From CADEED01 sp043747875 (GTDB taxonomy: Bacteria > Pseudomonadota > Gammaproteobacteria > Steroidobacterales > Steroidobacteraceae): a stretch of DNA of 64,000 bases. Every line of letters begins with the position of its first letter. The stretch's first letter is position 1. Shown here piece after piece: positions 23,289-31,552 of the stretch. Under the pieces are notes generated by a model. It was given only the letters and a program-made list of their open reading frames with translations, was not told where the DNA came from and searched no databases. The DNA is taken from the NCBI GenBank assembly GCA_043747875.1, contig JAYTOI010000155.1:1-64000 (forward strand), written 5' to 3'. Made by a program: the position numbers and the translations under genes.

Positions 23289-23656
23289 TCGTTCCACTTC
23301 TTGCGGATGGCTTTGATGAGGTCTTCCTGCGAGAGCTCGAGCTGGCGCGCGGACAGCACGAGATGATCGAGCTGCCCCTCGAGCTGCTCGAGTCGATGCG
23401 TGCGCGGCGCCTGCGCCCGCGCCTGCGCGGCCACCGTCATGGGCTTGCCGCGCTGGCGCTCCAGCACGCCTTCGGCTTCGAGCAGGCTGTAAGCCTTGGA
23501 GATGGTCATCGGGTTCACGGCGTGCTCGAGCGCGAGCTCGCGCACGGAGGGCAGCTGCGCACCGGCCGCGAGCTGGCCGCTCGCGACCATGCGTCGCACC
23601 TGCTCGACGATCTGGCGGTAGATGGGGGTGCCGGATTGGGGATTGAGGATGAACAT
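23285..23656 (-). CDS. YtrA-subfamily GntR transcriptional regulator
   Basis: The 123-residue protein has the GntR winged helix at about residues 8-72: 'PIYRQIVEQVRRMVASGQL', 'AGAQLPSVRELALEHAVNPM', 'TISKAYSLLEAEGVLERQRG'. The short C-terminal helical tail without a ligand-binding domain is typical of the YtrA subfamily, which controls adjacent ABC transporter genes. The gene is intact although the transporter it precedes is broken. The start at 23656 removes a non-conserved N-terminal tail, and an imperfect palindrome lies 13 bases upstream. It probably represses its own operon. Confidence 0.92.
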   Translation of the reverse strand: MFILNPQSGTPIYRQIVEQVRRMVASGQLAAGAQLPSVRELALEHAVNPMTISKAYSLLEAEGVLERQRGKPMTVAAQARAQAPRTHRLEQLEGQLDHLVLSARQLELSQEDLIKAIRKKWNE

Positions 23657-23668
23657 GAGGTGCCTATG

Positions 23669-23680
23669 TGTATTAGTACA
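23669..23680. promoter_or_regulatory. candidate GntR/YtrA operator
   Basis: TGTATTAGTACA is an inverted repeat with one mismatch, in an AT-rich patch unlike the surrounding GC-rich DNA, 13 bases upstream of the regulator's start codon. YtrA-type regulators bind short dyads of this kind in their own promoter. Assignment is by position and symmetry. Confidence 0.5.
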
Positions 23681-23744
23681 ACTATACAAATAGCCATGTC
23701 AACGGCGTCGTGGCCCATTTCGCGCGGGGCCGCGCGCGGGCGCC

Positions 23745-24656
23745 TCAGTCCGGTGGATTGGCGGCGGCATTTACCGCCGTGATCTCGCGCGCCGCGCGCT
23801 CGGCGAGCAGCGGCTCGAGGCTTTCCGCCCAGCGCGTCGCGGCGCCGCGATCGCGCAGCGCCCACTGATAGGCGATGGTCGCGACGGCCTCGGTCTTGAT
23901 CGCGCCGTCGGCGAAGGCCTCGTCGACCAGGCGTGCGGCGGCCTCGGGCTCGCCGCTCGCGGCGCGCACGTACACGAGCCGCTGCAGGATCTGATCGCGC
24001 TGCGCGTTGCGCGGCCGCCCGCTGGTCCAGGCAGCGGCCGCGGCGAAATCGCGGTCTGCCCATTGCTGCACCAATCCTTCGAGCACGCCGTCGGCCTGGC
24101 TGTTGCCGATCGACTGCTCGCGCCATTGAACGGCGCGTGCAGGATCGCCGCGCGCGACCACCAGCGAGACGTCTATCAAAGCCGCCTGTCGCTCGGGAGA
24201 TTCCGGCAGCGACTCGGCCCAGGCGATGGCGGCGTCGGCATCGCGCGCGGCCCAGAGCTGCGCCACCTGGCGAACTAACAACTCGCGCAGTCGCGGATCG
24301 GTCTGCAGCTCGGCGTAGCGCGCCGCAGCGGCCGGATCGCGCGCGATCAATGCGGGCAGCTTCTCGGCGAGCACGAGGTCGTAGCGATTGGGATCGCTGG
24401 CGGCGAGCGCGCGCTCGAGATCGGTGAGCGCGGCGGCGGTGGTGCTCGGTGCTGACGTGGGCGCCGCGGTGCGTGCGCGCGCGGTTTCGCCCGCGGGCGG
24501 CGGTGCTACCGGCGCGGTAGCCGTGGAGATCGAAGGAGGCGATACCTCGGCGTGGGTCGGCGCACGCGCGGTCTCGCCCTCATCGCGGAGCAGGTAGATC
24601 GCAGCGGCCGCGGATGCGCCGGCCGCCACGATGATCAGCGGGAGCTTCGCGCGCAT
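23745..24656 (-). CDS. membrane-anchored helical-repeat protein of unknown function
   Basis: The 303-residue protein has an N-terminal anchor (LPLIIVAAGASAAAAIYLL), a Pro/Thr/Ala linker (about 28-75), then helical repeats of about 33 residues with recurring 'W' and 'A..D..AA..W' positions, e.g. 'VAQLWAARDADAAIAWAESL', 'VQQWADRDFAAAAAWTSG', 'YQWALRDRGAATRWAESL'. The pattern resembles HEAT/TPR-like solenoids used for protein contacts in the periplasm. No family name is assigned. It is 88 bases from the regulator at 23285-23656 on the same strand and 261 bases from the central cluster. Confidence 0.7.
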   Translation of the reverse strand: MRAKLPLIIVAAGASAAAAIYLLRDEGETARAPTHAEVSPPSISTATAPVAPPPAGETARARTAAPTSAPSTTAAALTDLERALAASDPNRYDLVLAEKLPALIARDPAAAARYAELQTDPRLRELLVRQVAQLWAARDADAAIAWAESLPESPERQAALIDVSLVVARGDPARAVQWREQSIGNSQADGVLEGLVQQWADRDFAAAAAWTSGRPRNAQRDQILQRLVYVRAASGEPEAAARLVDEAFADGAIKTEAVATIAYQWALRDRGAATRWAESLEPLLAERAAREITAVNAAANPPD

Positions 24657-24874
24657 CGCGTCCTAAATCCACTGCTGGTCATTGCTGGCGCCGATGTGCG
24701 TCCGGATGTCGACATTGGTGAACGAGTCCATGTAATCCCCCAGATCCATTACGCACGGCAATTGCGCGACGGCGAGAAATACGCCTGTCGCGCGGCGCGG
24801 TCAACGAGCGCGCGGTTCGGGCGCAATGGGATGCGGGACGGGGCCGGCGGTGCGCGCCTTCGAGGGGGTCGCCA

Positions 24875-24918
24875 CGAGGTCTGTCCCCATTTGCTAGGAA
24901 ATGGGGAGTGTCCCCATT
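24875..24918. repeat. single copy of the dispersed 44-45 bp repeat
   Basis: The unit matches the right arm at 13083-13127 with small differences (CCCCATTTGC instead of CCCCTTTTGC; one base shorter at the end). Its GGGGAGTGTCCCC hairpin end touches the stop codon of the leftward DUF3570 gene at 24918. The remaining gap to 24657 holds nothing else recognisable. Confidence 0.85.
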
Positions 24919-26132
24919 TAGAAGAACGCGCTGATGTAGAACTGGAAGATGTTCGCGTTGAGCGTGTAGAGCGGCTCGGTGCCGGGCGCGAACACCGTTT
25001 CCGGCGGCACGCCAAAGCGCCCGATGCTGAAGCGCGCGTCCCGGAAGTCGTCGTAATTCACCGTCATGTAGTCGTAGCGCAGGTTGATCTGCCCTTTGGA
25101 CAGCCACGGGAAACGATCGATCTTGAACTCGTACGTGGCGCCGAGACCCGCGGTGATGGCGTTGTACGTTGCCAGCTCTTTGTCGCGCGCCATGAAGTTG
25201 GCGAAGTCGGCGCGCGGAAAGATGTCGCGGTAGAAATCGGCCGCGGTCTGCGTGTAGTAGCGCACGCGCGCCTCGAAGATCCAGTTGCCGCCCCACCTGG
25301 CATTGTCGAGCGGATGCACGTAGCCGAGCTCGCCGGTGTGTCCGATGATGCCCCAGGTGTCGGTGTAGAACCGGTACATGGTGTCGATGGCAGCGCGATA
25401 CGGCAGGAAATACTTGGCGCGAAACGAGGCGGCATTGCTCGAACGCGTGTTCGGGTAGATCTCGGGTGCGAGCAGCTGGCTGAACGGGTCGACGAAATGG
25501 CGGATCGAGCGATAAGGACTGCGCAGGAAACCCTCATCGGTGATCACCTCGTACTGGCCCGAGAGGATCATGTTCTTCGTGACGATCTGCGACACGCCGA
25601 CGTTGAAGCTCTGCGACTCCATCTCGGCGGCGAAGTTCGGGTCGTTCTGTTTGACGTCCGCGATCTTCACGTTCCGGAACACGTCGTTCTTGCCCGTCTT
25701 GTAGCCGAACGAAATGGTGGTGAGGTCGCCGAACATGTCGTGGCTGACGCCGGCGAACATGGTCGACGCCAGGTAGTCGCTCTCGTCGCTCTTCACGTAG
25801 CCGAGCGAGTAGGTGGACTTGCCGTGCAGGAAATCGGTGGAGATGCTGAGCTGCTTGCGCTCGTCCTCGTAGGGGCTGGCCGAGGTCTCGACGTCCACCG
25901 ACGCGGACGACACCATGTCGATGTAGTAGTTGGCCTGGACCGAGACGTGCTCGCCGATGCTCTTGCGCACCAGCATCGAGGGGCCGGAGATGGTGACGCC
26001 ACCGCCTTCGTAACGGAAATAGAGCAGGTCGGCGCGGTCCTCGGGCAGCACGCCCGCGTGCACTTGCGCAGCGCCGGCCAGCAGCAGGCAGGTTATGACG
26101 AATCGGAACAGACGTGTGGGTACCTTGTACAT
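24918..26132 (-). CDS. DUF3570 outer-membrane protein
   Basis: The 404-residue exported protein (signal 'FRFVITCLLLAGAAQVHA') is almost entirely beta-rich with many aromatic-alternating strands, e.g. 'VSVQANYYIDMVSSASVDVE', 'STYSLGYVKSDESDYLASTM', 'AAIDTMYRFYTDTWGIIGH', and ends 'YTLNANIFQFYISAFF', an outer-membrane C-terminal Phe signature. 'DYDDFRD' type sequence and overall pattern fit DUF3570. Members typically accompany DUF4266 and thioredoxin genes, as here. It is the last gene of the leftward operon. A surface barrel of about 18-20 strands is likely; its function is not known. Confidence 0.88.
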   Translation of the reverse strand: MYKVPTRLFRFVITCLLLAGAAQVHAGVLPEDRADLLYFRYEGGGVTISGPSMLVRKSIGEHVSVQANYYIDMVSSASVDVETSASPYEDERKQLSISTDFLHGKSTYSLGYVKSDESDYLASTMFAGVSHDMFGDLTTISFGYKTGKNDVFRNVKIADVKQNDPNFAAEMESQSFNVGVSQIVTKNMILSGQYEVITDEGFLRSPYRSIRHFVDPFSQLLAPEIYPNTRSSNAASFRAKYFLPYRAAIDTMYRFYTDTWGIIGHTGELGYVHPLDNARWGGNWIFEARVRYYTQTAADFYRDIFPRADFANFMARDKELATYNAITAGLGATYEFKIDRFPWLSKGQINLRYDYMTVNYDDFRDARFSIGRFGVPPETVFAPGTEPLYTLNANIFQFYISAFF

Positions 26133-26153
26133 CGCGCGGGTTCTAGTTAGGCC

Positions 26154-26375
26154 TTAGTTGCAGCCGCAGCCGCCGCCGGCGCCGCCGGTGGCGCCGCGCG
26201 AGCCTTCGCGCGATTCGAACACGTGGTCGAGGAAGTCCTGCGAAACGGAGGCACGGCCCGCCATGATGGGATCGGCGAGGTTCTCGCGATCGTACGGCGC
26301 GACCCACGGTTCGATGGAGCTGCAGCCGGCCAGGGCCAGCACGGCAGAGATCGTCAACAAACCGCGGATGCGCAT
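26154..26375 (-). CDS. DUF4266 lipoprotein with C-terminal GGGCGCN tail
   Basis: The 73-residue protein has a lipoprotein signal (LLTISAVLALAGC), a conserved 'EPWVAPYDRENLADPIMA' segment, and ends in a glycine-rich tail, 'GGAGGGCGCN', with two cysteines at the very C-terminus. This matches DUF4266. The tail suggests metal binding, a redox link with the neighbouring thioredoxin, or modification, all inferred. GGAG lies seven bases before the ATG. It sits between the TlpA-like and DUF3570 genes with gaps of 10 and 21 bases, so the three are co-transcribed. Confidence 0.88.
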   Translation of the reverse strand: MRIRGLLTISAVLALAGCSSIEPWVAPYDRENLADPIMAGRASVSQDFLDHVFESREGSRGATGGAGGGCGCN

Positions 26376-26385
26376 ACCTCGACTC

Positions 26386-26907
26386 CTATTCCTTGAGCAT
26401 CGACCGGATCTGCGAGAGATAGAAATTCTCATCGCCCGGCTTGTAGCCCTTGTGCATGACCCGGACATTGCCCTTGCGGTCGACGAACACCGTGCTCGGC
26501 ATTCCAGCGACCTTGTAGAGCTTGCTGACCTTGCTGTCGGTATCGAAGGCGATCGGGAAGCTCACCGACTTCTGCTTCGAGAGCCAGGCTTCCGCGCCGG
26601 CCGAATCCGGCTCGACGTTGACGCCGAGCATGGTGAAGCCCATCGCCTTGTACTTCTTGTAGATGTCCTCGAGCAGCGGCATTTCCTGCCGGCACGGACC
26701 ACACCACGTGGCCCAGAAGTTGATCATGACCACCTGGCCCTTGAACTGCGCCAGGTTGATGGCCTTGCCGCCGCGTCCCGAGAGCTGGAACGACGGCGCC
26801 GGGCCTGAGGATGAGGCGGCGAAGGCGGGCAGCACGAAGAGGGCGGCGAGCGCGATGCCCTTCACCATCTTCCCGAATCCCGTGGCTGTCTCTGTGCGTG
26901 CCGACAT
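26386..26907 (-). CDS. TlpA-family periplasmic thioredoxin
   Basis: The 173-residue protein has a signal or anchor (IALAALFVLPAFA) and a TlpA/ResA fold: 'INLAQFKGQVVMINFWATWC' leading into WCGPC near residue 75, 'LGVNVEPD', and cis-Pro 'AGMPSTVFVDRKG'. It reduces disulfides in the periplasm, for instance apocytochrome CxxCH sites or the Cys pair of the DUF4266 lipoprotein next door. The ATG at 26907 is chosen because GGAG lies eight bases upstream; a GTG nine bases earlier has no spacing for it. It follows the barrel lipoprotein gene by 13 bases in the same operon. Confidence 0.92.
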   Translation of the reverse strand: MSARTETATGFGKMVKGIALAALFVLPAFAASSSGPAPSFQLSGRGGKAINLAQFKGQVVMINFWATWCGPCRQEMPLLEDIYKKYKAMGFTMLGVNVEPDSAGAEAWLSKQKSVSFPIAFDTDSKVSKLYKVAGMPSTVFVDRKGNVRVMHKGYKPGDENFYLSQIRSMLKE

Positions 26908-26920
26908 GATGCTCACTCCG

Positions 26921-27652
26921 TCAAAAGAAGACGGTCGCGCTGAGCAGGGTCTCTATGTTGTTGGTGACCTTGGTCTCGCCTAACAAGTCGGAGTCGAACA
27001 CGCGGTCCTGAACTCCGATGTGAATCGCCAGCCAGTCAGTCGGCAGGACGCGGTATCCCGCGCCGAGATTGATCGTCAGCCGACGGTCGCCGGCGAATTT
27101 CACGCTACCGATGCCACCCAACAGGTAAAAACCACTGTTCATGGCGAGCTTGCGACCGATGAAAGCCTCGCCAGGGAGGAAGTTGTAGCCCAGCGAGAGG
27201 CTGTAGTACGTGAAACGTCTCTCATCTCCGGTCAACAGCTCGATGTCGCCGCCCAGCGTCTCGAAACTGGTTTTTCCCGCAGTGGATTGCCCTATGTCGG
27301 CGCGGAAAAAGAAATCTTCTGTCACATGGTAGTTGAACTGTGCGGCGGCGGTCGGCTGGGTGCCGAAGTCTTCGATGGACATGAACCCTGCGCCCACGCC
27401 GACTTCCCAGTTCTCGTTGTCGATCTTCGGCCGCTTGATCTTGCGGCGCGCCACGTTCGGCTCGATGACGCGCGGCGGCGTCGCGTCGGAGTCTTCGGCT
27501 TCTTCCTCGGCCGCGGCTTCCTCTTCGGTCTGCGGCTGCTCGACCTGTTTGTTCTTACCGAACCAGGGCCAGCGCAACGCAGCGCAACCGCTCATCGCGA
27601 AACACGCGACCAGGGTTGCGGTCAGAAGAAGCAGGCGATTTGAATTTTCCAT
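26921..27652 (-). CDS. outer-membrane beta-barrel lipoprotein
   Basis: The 243-residue protein has a lipobox ('ATLVACFAMSGCAALRW'), an acidic Glu/Ala linker (about 40-60), a basic strip 'VARRKIKRPKI' and a C-terminal barrel domain: 'NWEVGVGAGFMSIEDFG', 'FNYHVTEDFFFRADIG', 'YYSLSLGYNFLPGEAF', 'GFYLLGGIGSVKF', ending 'TLLSATVFF'. This resembles the outer-membrane barrel domain family shared between myxobacterial gliding loci and some gammaproteobacteria. It overlaps the preceding gene by 31 bases, so translation is probably coupled. It belongs to the leftward cluster operon. Confidence 0.82.
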   Translation of the reverse strand: MENSNRLLLLTATLVACFAMSGCAALRWPWFGKNKQVEQPQTEEEAAAEEEAEDSDATPPRVIEPNVARRKIKRPKIDNENWEVGVGAGFMSIEDFGTQPTAAAQFNYHVTEDFFFRADIGQSTAGKTSFETLGGDIELLTGDERRFTYYSLSLGYNFLPGEAFIGRKLAMNSGFYLLGGIGSVKFAGDRRLTINLGAGYRVLPTDWLAIHIGVQDRVFDSDLLGETKVTNNIETLLSATVFF

Positions 27653-28464
27653 TCTTCCAACTCCTGATTTTCATCGCGGCTCGTGAAAACCGTGTGCCAG
27701 CGATAATCGGCGCGCAGGAAAAAGCGCCGGGTGAGATAAAAACGCATGCCCGCGCCCACGTAGGCAGTCTGATCCTCGCGATCTTCCGGCAGCACGATGG
27801 TCGCACGCGGGCTGGTAGCCACGATGCCCGTACCCAGCGTGATGAACGGCGAGAGGCGCCACTCCGGCACGATGACGTGGGTGAGCCCGAGCTCGGCCTT
27901 CCAGCCGGTCGATGCATTGCCGAGATACTGCGAGCCCGAGAGCTCGACTTTCATGTTGTCGGTGAGCGAATAGCCGAAATAGCCGCCGATGAGATTCGCG
28001 CCGCCGTAGTCGCCACCGCCGATGCCGAGCTCCCAGGTGTGGCTGGTGAAGCCCTCGCGGTCGCCGAGGTTGAACACGAACGGCGTGCCGTCGGCGAGCT
28101 TCGTGCGGCGCATGTCGCGCGCGCGCGCCCAGCCTTCGACTCCGCGCTCGGTGCGCACCTTGAACCAGTCCGTGCGCCGGTAGAGCACGTCCACCGACTC
28201 TTCGCGTTCCACGACCTGAAACACGGGATAGCCCCGCGCCGGCCCGCTCGACAGCTCGAGGTACGGCTCGCTGACGAAGACCTGCTGCAGCTTTTCCTTC
28301 GCCGCAGCTTCCTTGGTGGCCGCCTTCTCTTCCTTGGCCTGGGCCCTCTCCTCGGGCGTCTGTTTTGCTAGGACTGCGACCGGGAGAAGACATGCGAGGA
28401 CACTAACGAGCGCACTAGTTCTGCGGAGTTGGCGGGAACGGGTCGTTGTAATACTGGGCTCCAA
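27622..28464 (-). CDS. SH3-domain plus outer-membrane barrel protein
   Basis: From a TTG at 28464 this is a 280-residue exported protein: signal 'SALVSVLACLLPVAVLA', charged Lys/Glu/Ala helix, a bacterial SH3-like domain ('PYLELSSGPARGYPVFQVVE', 'RTDWFKVRTERGVEGWARAR') at about 60-125, then a barrel ('HTWELGIGGGDYGGANLIGG' to 'FFLRADYRWHTVF') related to that of the next gene. No ATG lies close to the signal, and the alternative ATG at 28527 adds a non-signal tail. The gene overlaps the end of the cytochrome lipoprotein gene by about 50 bases and the next by 31. SH3 plus barrel suggests a peptidoglycan-linked outer-membrane component. The start is the uncertain part. Confidence 0.75.
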   Translation of the reverse strand: MEPSITTTRSRQLRRTSALVSVLACLLPVAVLAKQTPEERAQAKEEKAATKEAAAKEKLQQVFVSEPYLELSSGPARGYPVFQVVEREESVDVLYRRTDWFKVRTERGVEGWARARDMRRTKLADGTPFVFNLGDREGFTSHTWELGIGGGDYGGANLIGGYFGYSLTDNMKVELSGSQYLGNASTGWKAELGLTHVIVPEWRLSPFITLGTGIVATSPRATIVLPEDREDQTAYVGAGMRFYLTRRFFLRADYRWHTVFTSRDENQELEEWKIQIACFF

Positions 28465-31222
28465 TATCCAGCCACTCCGAAAGCAAGCGCAGTTCAGCGG
28501 TCGTGAGCATACCCGCATGCGTGACATTATTCATAACGTTGAAAAACCGCGATCCGCGCGCATTGCCCGCGTTCATGGGGGCAGAGATCGGCACCGGGTC
28601 GAGAATCACATTGCCCAGATCATCCCTCTGCACGACGCCGTTGATCACTCGTGGTACCAGCCGCACCTGCACCGCGCCGTTCACCAGTTCGAGTTCATTG
28701 CGCGTGAAGACCAGCTGACGGAAGGCATGCTTCTGCAACGCTTCATCGTTCGAGTCTTCGTCGGTGAGCTCGAGCGACGCTTTGGGCAGCTGCGCCACGT
28801 TCACCACGTCCAGCCGGTTATGGCAGCTCGTGCAAGTGTAGGTCGGCTCCAGCACCGCATCGCCATTCGTATCGACGGGCGCGGCCGGTGTGCGCACGGC
28901 GGACCACAGCGGATGGATGTGTCCGAGGCGCGTCGAGGCGGGAGCCGTGATGTAGTGGATGGTGATGCGGCAGGTCGCGGTCCACGGCACGCAGTTGGCA
29001 TTCGTCGGCGGCGGCGTGGTCAGCACGGAATAGTTGTATGCGAACGAGTCCGTCGGCACTGCGCCGTTCTTCCAGATCTCCTCGTATATGACGTTCGCGC
29101 TCGGATTGGTGGCCGTGCGCCCGCAGCGCTCTGCGGAGCTCACCGGATCGATGCACGAGGAGCCGGGACGCGAACGCGCGCGCGCCATCGTGTCGCCGGG
29201 CTCTGGCGAAATCGTGTTCACGGCACCGGGGAATGCCACGCCCGCACCGGTCGCGCCCGCCCAGATGGAGTTGAAGAGATTCTTGCGCCCGTGCACGGGC
29301 GGCGGCGGATCGGTGGCGGTGAAGATCGGCCGCTCGCTGTGGCAGCCGTTGCACTGGAGTTCTTCGCCGGGCCGCACCGACAGCCAGGCGCGATGCACGT
29401 TGCCGGTCGCACTGATATCGACGCGCCGGCCGTTGATGTCGAGCAGCGCGATCTGGAACGCCACGTTCGCCGGCACTTTCATGCGCACGGAGCCGTCGGG
29501 CTCGACCGGCGCGTACGCGAGGATCTCGCGCATGACGTTGGATGCGCCGAACGCGGCGTTGTCGGGATCGGCGATGTCGTCGTCGTCGGGCTGCGAGACC
29601 GGCTTCTCGAGGCGCACGAAGCGCACCAGGCGGTTCACGTAGGCAGCGTTGCCGGGGTTGGAGACCGCCGGGATCGTGCTCGCCCCGATAGTGGTGCGCG
29701 CGCGGTCCTGGCCCATGATGTCGTAGACGCTGCGGATCGAGAGCATGCCTGCGCCTTCGGAGACCAGGTCGGCGTCGAGATCGACGGGCGCCTGCTTGTC
29801 GAGGATCACGGCCGGCAGCGGCACGCGCGGCTGCGCGGCGACCGCCTCGATCACCATGACGCTTTCGGTCGGCGGCATGATGGGCAGGATCGTGTTCTGC
29901 GCCGGATCGAACATCCAGATGCTGTACAGCGGCGGCGCGACCTGGACTCCGGCGACCGCGAGACGGTCGGCCGTGCACGGCACGATGCGCGTCGGATCGG
30001 TGGCGTCGAGCAGGCGGCACTGGGTCCAGCTCACGAGGATGCGGCCCGAGCCGTCCCACAGCGGGAAGCCGGAGTTGAAGCGACCGCCGGGCGAGGGTCC
30101 GGGCACCGTGCGCACGTCGTTGAGCGTCGCGGACCGCTGCGCGGTCTCGCCGGCGGCCGGCGTGACGCCGAGCACCGCCTGCGTGTTCTCGACGAAGCGG
30201 TTCGCGTCGATGATGGTGAGGTTGCCGCCGAAGTCGACGTTGGTGCGAGCGCGGGTGAGGACCATGAGACGTCCGTCGGACATCTCGCGCGCGCGCGTGA
30301 ACTCGACGTTGGTGCCGTTGCTGCCCGTCAGGTGCGACACCGCGCCGTACTGCAGCTGCGTGTCGGTGCCGTCCGGGTTGGTCGTGTACAGGTGCAGGCC
30401 GTTGCGGCGGGGCGCGTTGTCCCAGCGCGTGAACAGCAGGCGGCCGTTCTGCTGCACCTGACCATAGAGGTCGCTCGACGGATTGAACGTGATCTGGCGG
30501 ATGCCCGTGCCGTCAGCGTTCATGACGTGCAGCACGAACGCGGATTCGCCGCGCGACTCGTTCGCCGCCTCGAACTGCGACTTGCCCTCGTCGAGCAGGA
30601 TGGCCTTGGCCTGGCGCTGGCGGGTCGAGGAGAACACGATGCGGCCGTCGGGTAGATAGGAGGGTGCGACGTCCTGTCCGTCCTCGGCGATGATGTCGGC
30701 GGTGATCAGGCGATGCAGCGTGTCGGTAGCGATGTTGTATTCCCAGATGTTCCAGGTCGGCGCCTCCTCCTCGTCGAAATCGTCGAGCGGGCCGCGCATC
30801 GCGAACACCACCTTCAGACCGTCGGGCGAGACGTTGAGGTCCTTGATGTCGAAGCGGTCTTCAGCCTCGCCGCCGAACGCGTCGGTGCGCAACCGCGCGC
30901 TGATCTCGGTTTCCGCGGCGCCCGGAGAGGCGCGATCGCGTTTCCACAGCGTGACGCTGTAGTCGTCGTCCTCGACGAACGGACGCACGCGCGTGACGTT
31001 GTCCTGATCCTCGGGAATCTGGTGGCGGATGTAGAAGATCGGGAAATCGACAGTGGCCGGATCCGGTTCCTGACCGCTTGCGAGGCCGATGCCGCCGCCG
31101 CCCGGGCCCTGGGTACAGGCGGCAAGGAACAGCGTGAACGCGCATATTGCCGACCAGGCGATGGCCAACCGGGCGATGCCCCCGGGCGTGATGCGCTTCG
31201 CGTTTTCATGAGTTCGATTCAC
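28415..31222 (-). CDS. HzsA-related dihaem lipoprotein with N-terminal propeller
   Basis: The 935-residue protein has a lipoprotein signal ending 'LFLAAC', a TolB/PD40-type beta-propeller over roughly the first 500 residues ('IKDLNVSPDGLKVVFAMRG', 'VAPSYLPDGRIVFSSTRQ', 'HVMNADGTGIRQITFNPSSD'), then a haem region with 'LQCNGCHSERP' near residue 623 and 'YTCTSCHNRLD' near 794. This order matches proteins related to the alpha subunit of hydrazine synthase, found widely outside anammox bacteria, where hydrazine chemistry is not implied. The GTG at 31222 has GGAGG six bases upstream; the ATG at 31228 touches it. It heads the leftward operon and is probably an outer-membrane-facing redox protein. 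Confidence 0.85.
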   Translation of the reverse strand: MNRTHENAKRITPGGIARLAIAWSAICAFTLFLAACTQGPGGGGIGLASGQEPDPATVDFPIFYIRHQIPEDQDNVTRVRPFVEDDDYSVTLWKRDRASPGAAETEISARLRTDAFGGEAEDRFDIKDLNVSPDGLKVVFAMRGPLDDFDEEEAPTWNIWEYNIATDTLHRLITADIIAEDGQDVAPSYLPDGRIVFSSTRQRQAKAILLDEGKSQFEAANESRGESAFVLHVMNADGTGIRQITFNPSSDLYGQVQQNGRLLFTRWDNAPRRNGLHLYTTNPDGTDTQLQYGAVSHLTGSNGTNVEFTRAREMSDGRLMVLTRARTNVDFGGNLTIIDANRFVENTQAVLGVTPAAGETAQRSATLNDVRTVPGPSPGGRFNSGFPLWDGSGRILVSWTQCRLLDATDPTRIVPCTADRLAVAGVQVAPPLYSIWMFDPAQNTILPIMPPTESVMVIEAVAAQPRVPLPAVILDKQAPVDLDADLVSEGAGMLSIRSVYDIMGQDRARTTIGASTIPAVSNPGNAAYVNRLVRFVRLEKPVSQPDDDDIADPDNAAFGASNVMREILAYAPVEPDGSVRMKVPANVAFQIALLDINGRRVDISATGNVHRAWLSVRPGEELQCNGCHSERPIFTATDPPPPVHGRKNLFNSIWAGATGAGVAFPGAVNTISPEPGDTMARARSRPGSSCIDPVSSAERCGRTATNPSANVIYEEIWKNGAVPTDSFAYNYSVLTTPPPTNANCVPWTATCRITIHYITAPASTRLGHIHPLWSAVRTPAAPVDTNGDAVLEPTYTCTSCHNRLDVVNVAQLPKASLELTDEDSNDEALQKHAFRQLVFTRNELELVNGAVQVRLVPRVINGVVQRDDLGNVILDPVPISAPMNAGNARGSRFFNVMNNVTHAGMLTTAELRLLSEWLDIGAQYYNDPFPPTPQN

Positions 31223-31228
31223 AAGCAT

Positions 31229-31552
31229 CCTCCACTGTCGTTCATGCCTGGCAGCGCGTGCGCTGGCGCACAGGCATATGACGTAATGCAATCATCCCGC
31301 GTGCGCAGCAATCGATCTGCCGACGACGTCACAGCAGGCCGTCCGCCAACGCGGTTTTCTTGTCAGCTCTGTAGTTAGAGGCCGGGGCCGGCATGCGCCG
31401 TGACGCGGTTCGCAGTCCTCGGGATCAAGACTACTTGCAGTACGTAATAAATGTGTCTGTCGCCGCCTGGAGACGTACAGGAGCGGAGACAAACAAGTGC
31501 GTCGAAAGGCGGGGGGATACTGCCCCCGTCAAAAGGGATGTGGAAGAGGCAA
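31229..31552. promoter_or_regulatory. divergent promoter region between two cytochrome operons
   Basis: These 324 bases separate the leftward and rightward operons and hold no credible gene. The stretch is more AT-rich near 31355-31460 (for example TACGTAATAAATGTG), fitting promoters facing both ways. No exact sigma-70 boxes or named operator could be assigned. Shared placement implies coordinate control of the two operons. Confidence 0.45.

Noticed and set aside
24552..26150. A 532-codon rightward open frame opposite the DUF3570, repeat and helical-repeat genes
   Set aside because: It crosses a repeat and two real genes in antisense and has no recognisable domain; GC-rich antisense artefact.
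28313..30655. A 780-codon rightward open frame opposite the HzsA-like gene
   Set aside because: Val/His/Arg-rich noise without motifs; the minus-strand frame has lipobox, propeller and haem motifs.
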